Below are positions 1 through 8,649 of a stretch of DNA of 64,000 nucleotides, in pieces; position 1 is the stretch's first letter, and each line of letters starts with the position of its first letter. The DNA is from Bacterioplanoides sp965200585 (lineage in GTDB: Bacteria > Pseudomonadota > Gammaproteobacteria > Pseudomonadales > Oceanobacteraceae), in assembly GCF_965200585.1 (NCBI RefSeq), contig NZ_OZ241361.1; one strand, given 5' to 3'. The translations under genes were made by a program, and so were the position numbers. The notes under the pieces were generated by a model. It did no database searches and was not told the DNA's origin. It was given only the letters and a program-made list of their open reading frames with translations.

Positions 1-102
1 ATCAGCTCCGCTAAAGCGCTATACTGCCCGCCCTTTTTTATGCTTGCCGGTGACAGACGGACGAGTCATCACCCGCAGACACACACAAACAGGCAGGACT
101 TT

Positions 103-1185
103 ATGGGTAAGCAAACGGCTCTGTATGCCAAACACGTTGAAGCCAATGGCAAAATCGTTGATTTTGGTGGCTGGGATATGCCGATTCATTACGGCTCTCA
201 GATACAGGAACACAATGCCGTTCGTGAAGATGTGGGTATGTTCGACGTTTCCCATATGACCATTGTTGATGTTAAAGGCCCGGATGCTCAGGCCTTCCTG
301 CAAAAGCTGCTGGCCAATGACGTTGCCAAGTTAAAAGACACAGGCAAAGCGTTATACACCGGGATGCTGAACGAAGACGGCGGTGTGATCGACGACCTGA
401 TCGTTTACAACATGGACGGCTGGTACCGTACCGTTGTTAACTGCGCCACCCGTGAAAAAGACCTGGAATGGATGGCAAAACAAAGCAAAGGCTTTGAAGT
501 ATCTCTGACTGAGCGCCCAGAACTGTCGATGGTGGCGGTGCAAGGCCCGAACGCCATTGCTAAAGTACAACAGGTTAAGCCAGAATCTTCGGAGCTGGTT
601 GGCAGCCTTAAGATCTTCCAGGGCCTGCCGCAGAGTGACTGGTTCTTTGCCCGTACCGGTTACACCGGTGAAGACGGTTTAGAGATTATGGTACCGGAAG
701 CTGAAATTGCTGACTTCTGGCAAGCACTGGTGGATGCCGGTGTTCAGCCTGCCGGTTTAGGTGCGCGTGATACCTTACGTTTAGAAGCAGGTATGAACCT
801 GTACGGCAACGATATGGATGAGACCATCAGCCCATTACAGGCTGGCATGGGCTGGACCATCGCCTGGGAACCGGCCGAGCGTGACTTTATTGGCCGCAAA
901 GCACTGGAAGAAGAGAAAGCCAAAGGTGATATTCCGAAACTGGTAGGTTTAGTGCTGGAAACCCGCGGTGTGATGCGTTCTCACCAGAAAGTGGTTGTCG
1001 ATGGCATCGGTGAAGGAGAGGTCACATCAGGCACCTTCTCCCCTAGCTTGCAGCACTCCATTGCGATGGCCCGTGTACCCAAAGGCACCGGCGATAGCTG
1101 CGAAATTGAAATGCGGGGCAAATTAGTTCCTGCCCGCGTTGTGAAACTGCCGTTTGTGCGTAACGGTAAGAAGGTTTTTGAATAA
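103..1185 (+). CDS. gcvT: Glycine cleavage system T protein (aminomethyltransferase)
   Basis: Transfers the methylene group from the aminomethyl-lipoyl arm of GcvH to tetrahydrofolate and releases ammonia; cytoplasmic. The 360-aa product is the usual family length and shows the GcvT folate-binding fold, with GLGARDTLRLEAGMNLYG near residue 235 and a C-terminal barrel domain from about residue 285. I chose the ATG at 103 because an AGGCAGGA ribosome site lies just before it and MGKQTALYAKHVEANG matches family N termini; the frame is open back to 40, but that extension looks non-coding. gcvH and gcvP follow on the same strand. No glycine riboswitch was recognised in the 102 bases available upstream. 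Confidence 0.97.
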   Translation: MGKQTALYAKHVEANGKIVDFGGWDMPIHYGSQIQEHNAVREDVGMFDVSHMTIVDVKGPDAQAFLQKLLANDVAKLKDTGKALYTGMLNEDGGVIDDLIVYNMDGWYRTVVNCATREKDLEWMAKQSKGFEVSLTERPELSMVAVQGPNAIAKVQQVKPESSELVGSLKIFQGLPQSDWFFARTGYTGEDGLEIMVPEAEIADFWQALVDAGVQPAGLGARDTLRLEAGMNLYGNDMDETISPLQAGMGWTIAWEPAERDFIGRKALEEEKAKGDIPKLVGLVLETRGVMRSHQKVVVDGIGEGEVTSGTFSPSLQHSIAMARVPKGTGDSCEIEMRGKLVPARVVKLPFVRNGKKVFE

Positions 1186-1207
1186 TATTCAGTACTTCAA
1201 TCTTTCA

Positions 1208-1357
1208 GTCGATTGATTGGTTGTTTTTCAAAAGCAGCAACACAAAGATGCAGGACAGCATTTTTGCACAGCGCAGCTGCCCGAAGGGTGAAGTACATGG
1301 ACGTACTGAATGCGCTGTTGCGATAGCAAATAGCTGAAAAATTACCAATTGATCGAC
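1208..1357. repeat. Structured intergenic element between gcvT and gcvH
   Basis: The 220-bp gcvT-gcvH gap holds nested complementarity. Outer arms 1208-1221 and 1344-1357 pair over 14 positions as RNA with two G-U pairs. Inside lie TTTTTCA/TGAAAAA (1224-1230 with 1335-1341), ACAGCGCA/TGCGCTGT (1268-1275 with 1311-1318), a CCCGAAGGG hairpin near 1280, and AGTAC/GTACT around 1291-1306. The layout suggests either a genome-dispersed palindromic element or a structured mRNA segment. CCGAAGG resembles one glycine-riboswitch box, but the other conserved boxes are missing or out of order. Confidence 0.5.
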
Positions 1358-1405
1358 AAACAATTTAAGTAAATTAAAAAGCGTCAGACCGTACGGAGAA
1401 AACTG

Positions 1406-1789
1406 ATGAGCAATATCCCTACAGAATTAAAATACGTTGCATCCCACGAGTGGCTGCGTAAAGAAGAAGACGGCACCATCACCGTAGGTGTTACCGACTT
1501 CGCACAGGAACAGCTGGGCGACGTAGTATTCGTTGAGCTGCCTGAAGTAGGTACTGAAGTTGCCGCTGACGATGACATCGCGGTTGTTGAATCGGTAAAA
1601 GCAGCCTCTGATATCTACGCACCTATCTCGGGTGAAATCGTAGAAATCAACGAAGAGCTGGTAGACGCGCCAGAAAAAGTAAACGAAGACCCATACGGCG
1701 AAGCCTGGTTCTTCAAGATCAAGCCAGCCAACGAAGGCGACTACGACGGTTTATTAACGGCTGATCAGTACGAAGCTGAATGTAACTAA
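1406..1789 (+). CDS. gcvH: Glycine cleavage system H protein
   Basis: Lipoyl carrier protein that shuttles the aminomethyl intermediate between GcvP, GcvT and the lipoamide dehydrogenase. The 127-aa product has the family length, and the lipoylation site is clear: Lys65 in VVESVKAASDIYAPISG. A GGAGAA ribosome site sits about 6 bases before the ATG. It is separated from gcvT by a structured 220-bp gap and followed by a rho-independent terminator before gcvP, so the three genes may not be one simple transcript. Lipoic acid attachment is known for the family rather than shown here. Confidence 0.98.
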   Translation: MSNIPTELKYVASHEWLRKEEDGTITVGVTDFAQEQLGDVVFVELPEVGTEVAADDDIAVVESVKAASDIYAPISGEIVEINEELVDAPEKVNEDPYGEAWFFKIKPANEGDYDGLLTADQYEAECN

Positions 1790-1820
1790 GCTATTTGGTT
1801 ACAGAACTTCGATAAATCTC

Positions 1821-1865
1821 AAAAGCCTCGGCCTTGCTTCTGCACAACCGGGGCTTTTTCTTTTC
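1821..1865 (+). terminator. Rho-independent terminator after gcvH
   Basis: AAGCCTCGG pairs with CCGGGGCTT (8 of 9) across a loop of about 16 bases and is followed by TTTTTCTTTTC. It lies between gcvH and gcvP and probably reduces read-through into gcvP. Confidence 0.75.
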
Positions 1866-1891
1866 TGACATAAAGACGTACGAGACATCCC

Positions 1892-4804
1892 ATGACCACA
1901 TTGTCTTTAAACACCCAGTCCTTAAAAGAGTTAGAACAGCGCGACAACTTTGTTGGCCGCCACATTGGTTCCGATGGCGCTGGCATTGATCACAGCGAAG
2001 AAAACGCCATGCTACAAAGCATTGGTGCTGACTCTCTGGATGCACTGACCGCTGAAATTGTACCGGCCGATATTCTGCAAGAGCCTTTCCTCGATATTGC
2101 TGACAGCCGTACCGAATTTGAAGCGCTGAACTACCTGAAATCTCTGGCCGAGAAAAACAAGGTCTTTAAAAGCTACATTGGCATGGGCTACCACGACACC
2201 ATCGTTCCTCCGGTTGTGTTGCGTAACGTGATGGAGAACCCAGGCTGGTACACAGCATACACGCCTTACCAGCCAGAAATTGCTCAGGGCCGACTGGAAT
2301 CGTTACTGAACTTCCAGCAAATGGTGATCGACTTTACCGGCATGGAACTGGCGAACGCCTCACTGCTGGACGAAGGCACTGCTGCGGCAGAAGCCATGGC
2401 GATGATCAAACGCTCCGTACGTAAGAACAAATCCAACACCTTCTTTATTGACGAAAACTGCCTGCCACAAACCATCGACGTGGTAAAAACCCGCGCCGAA
2501 GCCTTCGGTTGGGACGTACAGGTAGGTCCAGCCGCTGAAGCCGCCAACGCCGATGTATTTGGTGCACTGTTCCAGTATCCGGGCGTAGACGGTGAAGTAA
2601 TCGACCTCACCGACGTGATTGCCGCCCTGCATGAGAAAAATGCACTGGCTGCGGTTGCCTCCGATTTAATGGCACTGGTGATGTTAAAAGCACCGGGCGA
2701 AATGGGTGCCGACATCGTACTGGGTAATGCCCAGCACTTTGGTGTCCCAATGGGCTTTGGTGGCCCTCACGCAGCATTCTTCGCCACCCGTGATGTCTAC
2801 AAGCGCTCAATTCCTGGCCGTATTATTGGTGTGTCTATCGACGCTCAGGGCAAGCCTGCACTGCGTATGGCGCTGCAAACTCGTGAGCAACATATCCGTC
2901 GTGAAAAAGCCAATTCCAACATCTGTACCGCTCAGGTGCTGCTGGCGAATATGTCCGCTTTCTACGCGGTGTACCACGGCCCGAAAGGCCTACAAGCCAT
3001 CGCCGGTCGTATTCACCGTCTGACCGATATTCTGGCGAAAGGTCTGCAAAGCAAAAACGTAGAAATCACCAACAGCCAGTGGTTCGACACCTTAACCATT
3101 AACGTCGCCAACCGTGATTCCGTTCTGGCACGTGCTGAAGCTGCTGAAATTAATCTGCGTATCGACGCCGATACCTTGGGCATCACCCTGAGCGAAAAAA
3201 CTTCGGCCGAAGACATTGCTGAACTGTTCGACGTTATCATTGGCGAAGGCCACGACCTGGACGTTTACGCACTGGACGCTGACATCGTTGCCAACGGCAG
3301 CACCAGCATCGCAGAAAACGTCGTCCGTAATACCACATTCCTGACCCACCCAACCTTCAACAGCCATCACACTGAACATGAGATGCTGCGTTACATGAAG
3401 CGTTTGGAGTCGAAAGATTTGGCTATGAACCACAGCATGATCACGCTGGGTTCCTGCACCATGAAGCTGAACGCCACCACCGAAATGATCCCGGTGACCT
3501 GGAACGAATTCAGCAACGTTCACCCGTTTGCCCCTCAGTCTCAAACCGAAGGCTATGAGCAAATGATTGCTGAGCTGGACGATTACCTGAAGCAAGCGAC
3601 GGGCTTACCGGCCATTTGTATGCAGCCAAACTCCGGTGCTCAGGGTGAATACGCCGGTTTGTTAGCCATTAAGAAATACCACGAGAGCCGTGGCGAAGGT
3701 CACCGTAATGTGTGTCTGATTCCACGCTCGGCTCACGGTACTAACCCGGCATCGGCGCAAATGGCGTCCATGCGTGTGGTAGTGACCGACTGCGATGAAG
3801 ACGGCAACGTTGATTTCGCCGACCTGAAAGCCAAGGCCGAAGAGCTGGGCGATCAGCTGTCGTGCCTGATGCTGACCTACCCATCGACCCACGGTATTTA
3901 TGAGCAAGGCGTACGTGAAATCTGCGACCTGATTCATGAACACGGCGGCCAGGTATACATGGACGGCGCAAACCTGAATGCTCAGGTAGGCATTACCTCT
4001 CCGGGTCATATCGGTGCTGACGTAACCCATATGAACCTGCACAAAACCTTCGCGATTCCACACGGTGGCGGTGGCCCGGGTATGGGTCCGATTGGTGTGG
4101 CAGCACACCTGGCGCCGTTTGTGGCGAACCACGCGGTACGCCCAATCGATAACGAATCCAAAGGCAACGGTGCGGTCTCCGCAGCGCCTTACGGTTCCTC
4201 TTCGATCCTGAACATCAGCTGGATGTACATCACCTTGATGGGCGGCAACGGCCTGCGTAAAGCGACTCAAATCGCACTGCTGAAAGCCAACTACCTGGCG
4301 AAGCGTCTGAGCACGCACTACCCGATTCTGTACTCAGGTCAGAATGGCCGTGTGGCGCACGAATGTATCGTTGACTTGCGTCCGATCAAAGCCGAAACCG
4401 GTATCACCGAAGTGGATATCGCTAAGCGTCTGATGGACTACGGTTTCCACGCGCCAACCATGTCGTTCCCGGTTGCGGGTACCTTTATGATTGAGCCGAC
4501 CGAGTCTGAGTCTCAAGCTGAGATTGATCGCTTCGCTGACGCCATGATTGCCATTAAAGGCGAGATTGATGCCGTTGTTCGTGGTGAGTTAGACGCGGAA
4601 AACAATCCGCTGAAAAACGCTCCACACACCGCTGAAGTGGTTACCGGTGACTGGGAACGTCCTTACTCGCGTGAACTGGCGGCTTATCCGGTTAAAGATC
4701 TGGGCGCTCATAAGTTCTGGCCAAGCGTTGGCCGTATTGATGATGTGTACGGTGACCGTAACCTGATTTGTTCTTGTCCGGCGATTGAGAATTACGAGGA
4801 CTGA
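1892..4804 (+). CDS. gcvP: Glycine dehydrogenase (decarboxylating), P protein
   Basis: PLP-dependent decarboxylase that starts glycine cleavage: it releases CO2 and loads the aminomethyl group onto GcvH. The 970-aa product is the fused, homodimeric form typical of gammaproteobacteria, with two PLP-transferase-fold halves. The catalytic half carries the PLP lysine, Lys718, in NLHKTFAIPHGGGGPGMGPIG, next to the family's glycine-rich stretch. The N-terminal RHIGSD motif near residue 23 is also typical. It lies 102 bp after gcvH, beyond a terminator, so it may have its own promoter or depend on read-through. Confidence 0.98.
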   Translation: MTTLSLNTQSLKELEQRDNFVGRHIGSDGAGIDHSEENAMLQSIGADSLDALTAEIVPADILQEPFLDIADSRTEFEALNYLKSLAEKNKVFKSYIGMGYHDTIVPPVVLRNVMENPGWYTAYTPYQPEIAQGRLESLLNFQQMVIDFTGMELANASLLDEGTAAAEAMAMIKRSVRKNKSNTFFIDENCLPQTIDVVKTRAEAFGWDVQVGPAAEAANADVFGALFQYPGVDGEVIDLTDVIAALHEKNALAAVASDLMALVMLKAPGEMGADIVLGNAQHFGVPMGFGGPHAAFFATRDVYKRSIPGRIIGVSIDAQGKPALRMALQTREQHIRREKANSNICTAQVLLANMSAFYAVYHGPKGLQAIAGRIHRLTDILAKGLQSKNVEITNSQWFDTLTINVANRDSVLARAEAAEINLRIDADTLGITLSEKTSAEDIAELFDVIIGEGHDLDVYALDADIVANGSTSIAENVVRNTTFLTHPTFNSHHTEHEMLRYMKRLESKDLAMNHSMITLGSCTMKLNATTEMIPVTWNEFSNVHPFAPQSQTEGYEQMIAELDDYLKQATGLPAICMQPNSGAQGEYAGLLAIKKYHESRGEGHRNVCLIPRSAHGTNPASAQMASMRVVVTDCDEDGNVDFADLKAKAEELGDQLSCLMLTYPSTHGIYEQGVREICDLIHEHGGQVYMDGANLNAQVGITSPGHIGADVTHMNLHKTFAIPHGGGGPGMGPIGVAAHLAPFVANHAVRPIDNESKGNGAVSAAPYGSSSILNISWMYITLMGGNGLRKATQIALLKANYLAKRLSTHYPILYSGQNGRVAHECIVDLRPIKAETGITEVDIAKRLMDYGFHAPTMSFPVAGTFMIEPTESESQAEIDRFADAMIAIKGEIDAVVRGELDAENNPLKNAPHTAEVVTGDWERPYSRELAAYPVKDLGAHKFWPSVGRIDDVYGDRNLICSCPAIENYED

Positions 4805-4834
4805 TCCTCGTTCTTCTTAAAAACGGAAGACATT

Positions 4835-4870
4835 AAAAACCCCGCTGGCTGAGAAGTTAGTGGGGTTTCG
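4835..4870 (+). terminator. Terminator after gcvP
   Basis: AAACCCCGCT and AGTGGGGTTT pair at 9 of 10 positions around a 12-base loop, followed by CGTTCAATT. The T-tract is weak, but the hairpin ends the glycine cleavage block and separates it from the AT-rich gene at 4893. Confidence 0.65.
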
Positions 4871-4892
4871 TTCAATTAAAGGAATATAAATT

Positions 4893-7070
4893 TTGAAATC
4901 ATATACTCAACACTTGCTAATTATTTTGGCTGGACTGTTTTTATCGTCTTGTGGCGGTGGCGGTGGTAATAGCGAAACACCTTCGCCTGAAAACAACATC
5001 ACTGTATCCACCCAAGTCACTGGTCCGGGGAGTATTGCCCCAACAAGTTCAACTAAAAGTCTTGGAGAGATTGTAGAATTCACGCTCTCACCAGCAGATG
5101 GATACAAAATTAATTTAGTGTCAGGCTGTGATGGTAATTTAGAAGGTAATATTTACTCGACTTCGGAGCTCACCGGAAACTGCAGCGTACAAGTTAGCTT
5201 CAGCCCAGCATTTTATGAACTTACAACACAAACAGATGGGAATGGCGTATTTGAATTTGAAAGAGTCCAGGTCATTGGGCAAGCAAATCTGACTATTACT
5301 CCAAACCCTGGGTTTATTATCGATCAAGTTATAGGATGCGGAGGTACTCTCAACGGTAACATCTACACAACATCTTTTCTCACCGAAGATTGCCTAGTGA
5401 GTGCAACATTTAAAAAAGCCTCCATTTTAGAAATGTCAGCGAAAGACTCTAAAACTCTATTACTTTCCTGGGGTGAAACACCAAATGCAGTCCATTATAA
5501 CTTACTAATATCAACGATAGCAGAATCAAGCTTTTTACCCATTGCTACTCAAATTGAAAAAAATATTGGTCAATATGAATACTCTACGCCACTACACTTA
5601 ACTTCAGATATACGCTTCAAATTAGAAATATGCACAAGTGACAACTGCATCGATAGTAATATCGTATCGTTTGATAAGAGCTATTCTGAAGTCATTACCT
5701 ATATCAAGGCAAGTAATCCGGATACTCTAGATCGATTCGGTAATAAAATAGCTCTTAGTGCTGATGGAAATACTCTAGCAGTCTCCTCTATAACAGAACA
5801 AAGCAACGCGAAGGGAATAAATGGCGATCAAAATGACAACTCAATAAATAATGCAGGAGCTGTTTATGTATTTTCCCGTGGTAACTCAGGTTGGCAACAA
5901 GATGCCTATATAAAAGCATCGAATACTGATGAATGGGATGTTTTCGGATACTCAATTGCTCTTAATTCAGATGGTTCAATGCTAGTGGTTGGAGCACCTC
6001 AAGAAGACAGTGGATCAACACAAGTAAATGGAGATCAGGAGGACAATAGCCGATCGCGTATCGGAGCCGCATACGTTTTCAAGCAAACAAATAAAGTCTG
6101 GGAACAACAAGCTTATTTAAAACCCAGCCAACTTCCTCCAATTGGGCATAGACTCGAATTTGGTAAAGCTGTTTCAATAAACTCTGCCGGAGATCAAATA
6201 GCAGTTGGGAGTATATGGGGAAGAACCGGCAGCATTACCGGTGGGGTCGTCCACGTATTTGAATACGAAAATAATAGCTGGATTGAAACCCACACCCTTT
6301 CCGCTTCAAATACTGATAGCAGCGATCAGTTTGGCACATCTGTGAAAATGAGTGATGATGGAAAGACCATAGCAATTGGTGCCCCCTATGAAAGTAGCTC
6401 AGGCCAAAACCCATCAGATAACTTATTAAGGGAATCTGGTGCAGTATATATTTTTAATAAATCAAACAGTACATGGAATCAAACTGCTTATTTAAAAGCA
6501 GACCATCCAATTAAAGACAGTTTATTTGGATCAAACATATCATTAAGTGGTGATGGCACTACGCTCTCTGTTGGAGTTCCTGACGAAAGTAGCACTGGTG
6601 AAAATAATCCAAGTTCTACCTCTTTATCACGATCTGGAGCCGTTTACATATTCAAATCACTAAATAATACTTGGGATCAAATTCAGCTATTAAAATCGGA
6701 AAACAAAGAACAACTGGATGTCTTTGGAATGTCTGTTAGCCTTAATCAAAACGGAGATATTCTCGCTGTAGGCGCTCCTGGTGAAGGTGGTGGAGATTCT
6801 GGCTTTAACGGGGATCAATCATCAAATAGCATTGACTCCTCTGGCGCTGCTTACATATTTTCATACCAAAACGAAAGGTTCATTCAAAAAACCTATATTA
6901 AATCAAAGAAAGCTATTACCGAAACTGGTATAGGAAGCCAAATTAGCATTAGTGCTGATGGAGAAACTATGGCTGTAGGAGTTCCATTCGATGACAGTAG
7001 AGCTTCTGGTATTAATGGGAACCCTGAAGAAAGAGAGAATAGAAACTCTGGCGCTGTACTTATTTACTAA
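4893..7070 (+). CDS. FG-GAP/integrin-alpha-like beta-propeller lipoprotein
   Basis: Predicted exported lipoprotein of 725 aa: a type II signal ends in LSSC with acylated Cys20, followed by a glycine linker. Residues about 37-103 and 107-176 form two InlB-B-like repeats, each with a GYKINLVSGC or GFIIDQVIGC motif and a conserved Cys pair. Residues about 178-262 resemble a fibronectin III domain. From about 268 to the end, seven repeats follow the pattern xFGxxIALSADGxxLAVGxP...GAVYVF, typical of FG-GAP propellers. The start is TTG, supported by AAAGGA ten bases upstream. Base and codon use is markedly more AT-rich than in the flanking genes, suggesting transfer. The ligand and role are unknown; adhesion or surface recognition is only a guess from the domains. 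Confidence 0.85.
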   Translation: MKSYTQHLLIILAGLFLSSCGGGGGNSETPSPENNITVSTQVTGPGSIAPTSSTKSLGEIVEFTLSPADGYKINLVSGCDGNLEGNIYSTSELTGNCSVQVSFSPAFYELTTQTDGNGVFEFERVQVIGQANLTITPNPGFIIDQVIGCGGTLNGNIYTTSFLTEDCLVSATFKKASILEMSAKDSKTLLLSWGETPNAVHYNLLISTIAESSFLPIATQIEKNIGQYEYSTPLHLTSDIRFKLEICTSDNCIDSNIVSFDKSYSEVITYIKASNPDTLDRFGNKIALSADGNTLAVSSITEQSNAKGINGDQNDNSINNAGAVYVFSRGNSGWQQDAYIKASNTDEWDVFGYSIALNSDGSMLVVGAPQEDSGSTQVNGDQEDNSRSRIGAAYVFKQTNKVWEQQAYLKPSQLPPIGHRLEFGKAVSINSAGDQIAVGSIWGRTGSITGGVVHVFEYENNSWIETHTLSASNTDSSDQFGTSVKMSDDGKTIAIGAPYESSSGQNPSDNLLRESGAVYIFNKSNSTWNQTAYLKADHPIKDSLFGSNISLSGDGTTLSVGVPDESSTGENNPSSTSLSRSGAVYIFKSLNNTWDQIQLLKSENKEQLDVFGMSVSLNQNGDILAVGAPGEGGGDSGFNGDQSSNSIDSSGAAYIFSYQNERFIQKTYIKSKKAITETGIGSQISISADGETMAVGVPFDDSRASGINGNPEERENRNSGAVLIY

Positions 7071-7098
7071 TTTTTATTAGTTCAGTTGTAGTAGCTCA

Positions 7099-7146
7099 GA
7101 CCCGGCCTGACAGGCATTTTACATTAATGCTTGTCAGGTCGAGTCA
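7099..7146. terminator. Hairpin between convergent genes, likely terminator
   Basis: Arms CCTGACAGGCAT and ATGCTTGTCAGG pair at 11 of 12 positions and extend to about 16 of 19. On the plus strand the stem is followed by AAATTTTTAC. It lies between the converging lipoprotein gene and the XRE gene. Confidence 0.65.
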
Positions 7147-7154
7147 AATTTTTA

Positions 7155-7442
7155 CTACTCCCACAACGCCCTCATCACCGCATCTGGCTCTTTAGCCACA
7201 ACATTCAACAGCGCCAATGCAGGCCCCTGCGGAGTACGATCTCCGCGCTCCCAATGACGCAGCGTTGCAACGCTGATTCGTAGTTTCTCTGCAAACTGAA
7301 CCTGAGTGAGGCCCAAACTCTTACGCAGCTTCGCTACATCCATCAACGGTAATTTGTAGCTTTTAGACTCGACGTCTTTGCCATCAACCAGGTCGATTGT
7401 TTCCTTCAAGCCTTTGGCGATACTTTCAAATGCTTCACTCAT
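7155..7442 (-). CDS. XRE-family transcriptional regulator, NadS/HigA-like
   Basis: The 95-aa product begins MSEAFESIAKGLKETIDLVDG and carries a C-terminal Cro/CI helix-turn-helix, with LRKSLGLTQVQFAEKLRISVATLRHWERGDRTPQ as the HTH core (positions here paraphrase residues about 41-74). This layout is typical of antitoxins of the NadS or HigA type. GGAGG just before the ATG at 7442 favours this start, although the frame is open to an ATG at 7499 that also has a ribosome site. No partner toxin of the RelE/HigB type was found on either side, so it is an orphan regulator or antitoxin. Confidence 0.85.
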   Translation of the reverse strand: MSEAFESIAKGLKETIDLVDGKDVESKSYKLPLMDVAKLRKSLGLTQVQFAEKLRISVATLRHWERGDRTPQGPALALLNVVAKEPDAVMRALWE

Positions 7443-7511
7443 TGTCGACCTCCAACCGAATTCTTTAACAGAGCTTTCTGAGCTTGAAATATAATCCATT
7501 GGATTATCTCC

Positions 7512-7528
7512 ACCAAAGTCCTTTTGGT
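7512..7528. promoter_or_regulatory. Palindromic operator candidate upstream of the XRE gene
   Basis: ACCAAA-GTCCT-TTTGGT is a perfect 6-bp inverted repeat lying 13 bp before the upstream ATG (7499) and next to a TATAAC that could be a minus-strand -10 box. Antitoxins of this class normally repress their own promoters through such sites. Binding is inferred. Confidence 0.45.
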
Positions 7529-7734
7529 TATAAACAGAGCTAGCTTGAGGCTATTGAATGGGCACGACGATCATTCGCAGTGAGAAACAGAAAAAGGAAT
7601 GAGCTGCACCAGCTAAAGTTACTACGTGGAGCGTGGAGTCAGCAGATATAGAAGTCAGTTACAACCTCCCGCACTGGCACATCCCTCATGCTGAGCTAAA
7701 GTCTGAAGATACCAAGACTATTCAGGAGCCAGCA

Positions 7735-8160
7735 ATGCCTCTCGTTCGCCTGATTTATGCCAGTAAAAAGACCGAAGACTGGAACGATTCTGAGTTAGAA
7801 GCTCTGATTAAAAGTGCCCAGGAGCATAATCATCGCCATCTGGTGACAGGTTGCTTATGCTTTAATCGCAAGTACTTTATGCAGTGTCTGGAGGGGTCAC
7901 GTTCTCAGGTCAATCTGATCTACAACCAGATTATTCAGGATAAGCGTCATAAAGAAGTGGAGCTGATGTGTTATCAGTACATTGATGAGCGTGATTTTGG
8001 GCAGTGGGATATGTATTACGTGCCGGATTCCAAAATCACTCAGGAGCTGATTCTGAAGTACTCCGGTGTCAATGATCTGGACCCTTATGCCATGACCAAC
8101 ACCGGAGCACTGCGCTTTCTGAAAGAGGCCATTGAGCAGACCTCAGGAAGCCGCAGCTGA
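7735..8160 (+). CDS. BLUF-domain blue-light sensor protein
   Basis: Short BLUF photoreceptor of 141 aa. The FAD-binding and signalling residues of the family are visible: Tyr8 in RLIYAS, Asn32 in HNHRHLVTG, Gln50 in FMQCLEG, and Trp91 in FGQWDM. No effector domain is attached, so light signalling would pass to a separate partner. I chose the ATG at 7735 because CAGGAG precedes it and the BLUF domain begins at once; the frame is open to a GTG at 7633. Its last 18 bases overlap the convergent gene at 8143. The binding partner cannot be named from the context. Confidence 0.92.
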   Translation: MPLVRLIYASKKTEDWNDSELEALIKSAQEHNHRHLVTGCLCFNRKYFMQCLEGSRSQVNLIYNQIIQDKRHKEVELMCYQYIDERDFGQWDMYYVPDSKITQELILKYSGVNDLDPYAMTNTGALRFLKEAIEQTSGSRS

Positions 8161-8511
8161 TTGCTTTTCCTCTCTGGCTGCTGAATAAATACCAACAGCA
8201 GCCAGCAGTCCCAACAGAATTCCCGCCGACGACACCACAAAACCACCAAACGCATCGTGCGAGTTTGGCTCTAAAGTCATGCTGATCTGCATAACCAGGC
8301 CAAACGCTCCGATCACGCCTAAGCTGGCGACATAACCAATAATACGCCCGGGTTTACCACCAATTGAATGAAGTGCTGCGGCTGTAATCAGCCAGCCCGT
8401 TGCTAATACAGCCGGAATCAACTGAAACCCCTGAAAGACCATCGCCAATAGCGATAGCAGCACCAGAATCAGGAAAATTGCAGACAGTGTTTTTCTGAAG
8501 AGTTTCATCAT
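8143..8511 (-). CDS. Small integral membrane protein, unknown function
   Basis: The product of about 122 aa has four hydrophobic segments (roughly residues 8-28, 31-49, 57-76 and 88-108), a basic N terminus MMKLFRK and a polar C-terminal tail rich in E, K, Q and A. It contains no cysteines and no motif I recognise. Start at 8511 or at the next codon (8508); GAGGG fits the second slightly better. It converges on and overlaps the BLUF gene by 18 bp. Function unknown. Confidence 0.7.
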   Translation of the reverse strand: MMKLFRKTLSAIFLILVLLSLLAMVFQGFQLIPAVLATGWLITAAALHSIGGKPGRIIGYVASLGVIGAFGLVMQISMTLEPNSHDAFGGFVVSSAGILLGLLAAVGIYSAAREEKQSAAAS

Positions 8512-8592
8512 TCCCTCGCGTGTCAGAAAAGAATGATTTCAATATAACAAGAGTGTTGGAGAAAGGTCAGCGGCAGGAAGTAAAGAAGCGTC

Positions 8593-8626
8593 GCCGTATA
8601 AGCGGCTATCAGCCAACTCATACGGC
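8593..8626 (-). terminator. Hairpin downstream of trpC
   Basis: On the minus strand GCCGTATGAG pairs with CTTATACGGC (9 of 10) around a 14-base loop, followed by GACGCTTCTTT. The U-tract is poor, so termination of the trp operon here is only likely. Confidence 0.4.
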
Positions 8627-8649
8627 AAAGAAAACGTCAGAACAGTAAA

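Noticed and set aside
1260..1300. Glycine riboswitch in the gcvT-gcvH gap
   Set aside because: Only a CCGAAGG-like box is present; the second conserved box does not follow it in the right order, and an aptamer fold could not be built. The nested palindromes fit a repeat-like element better.
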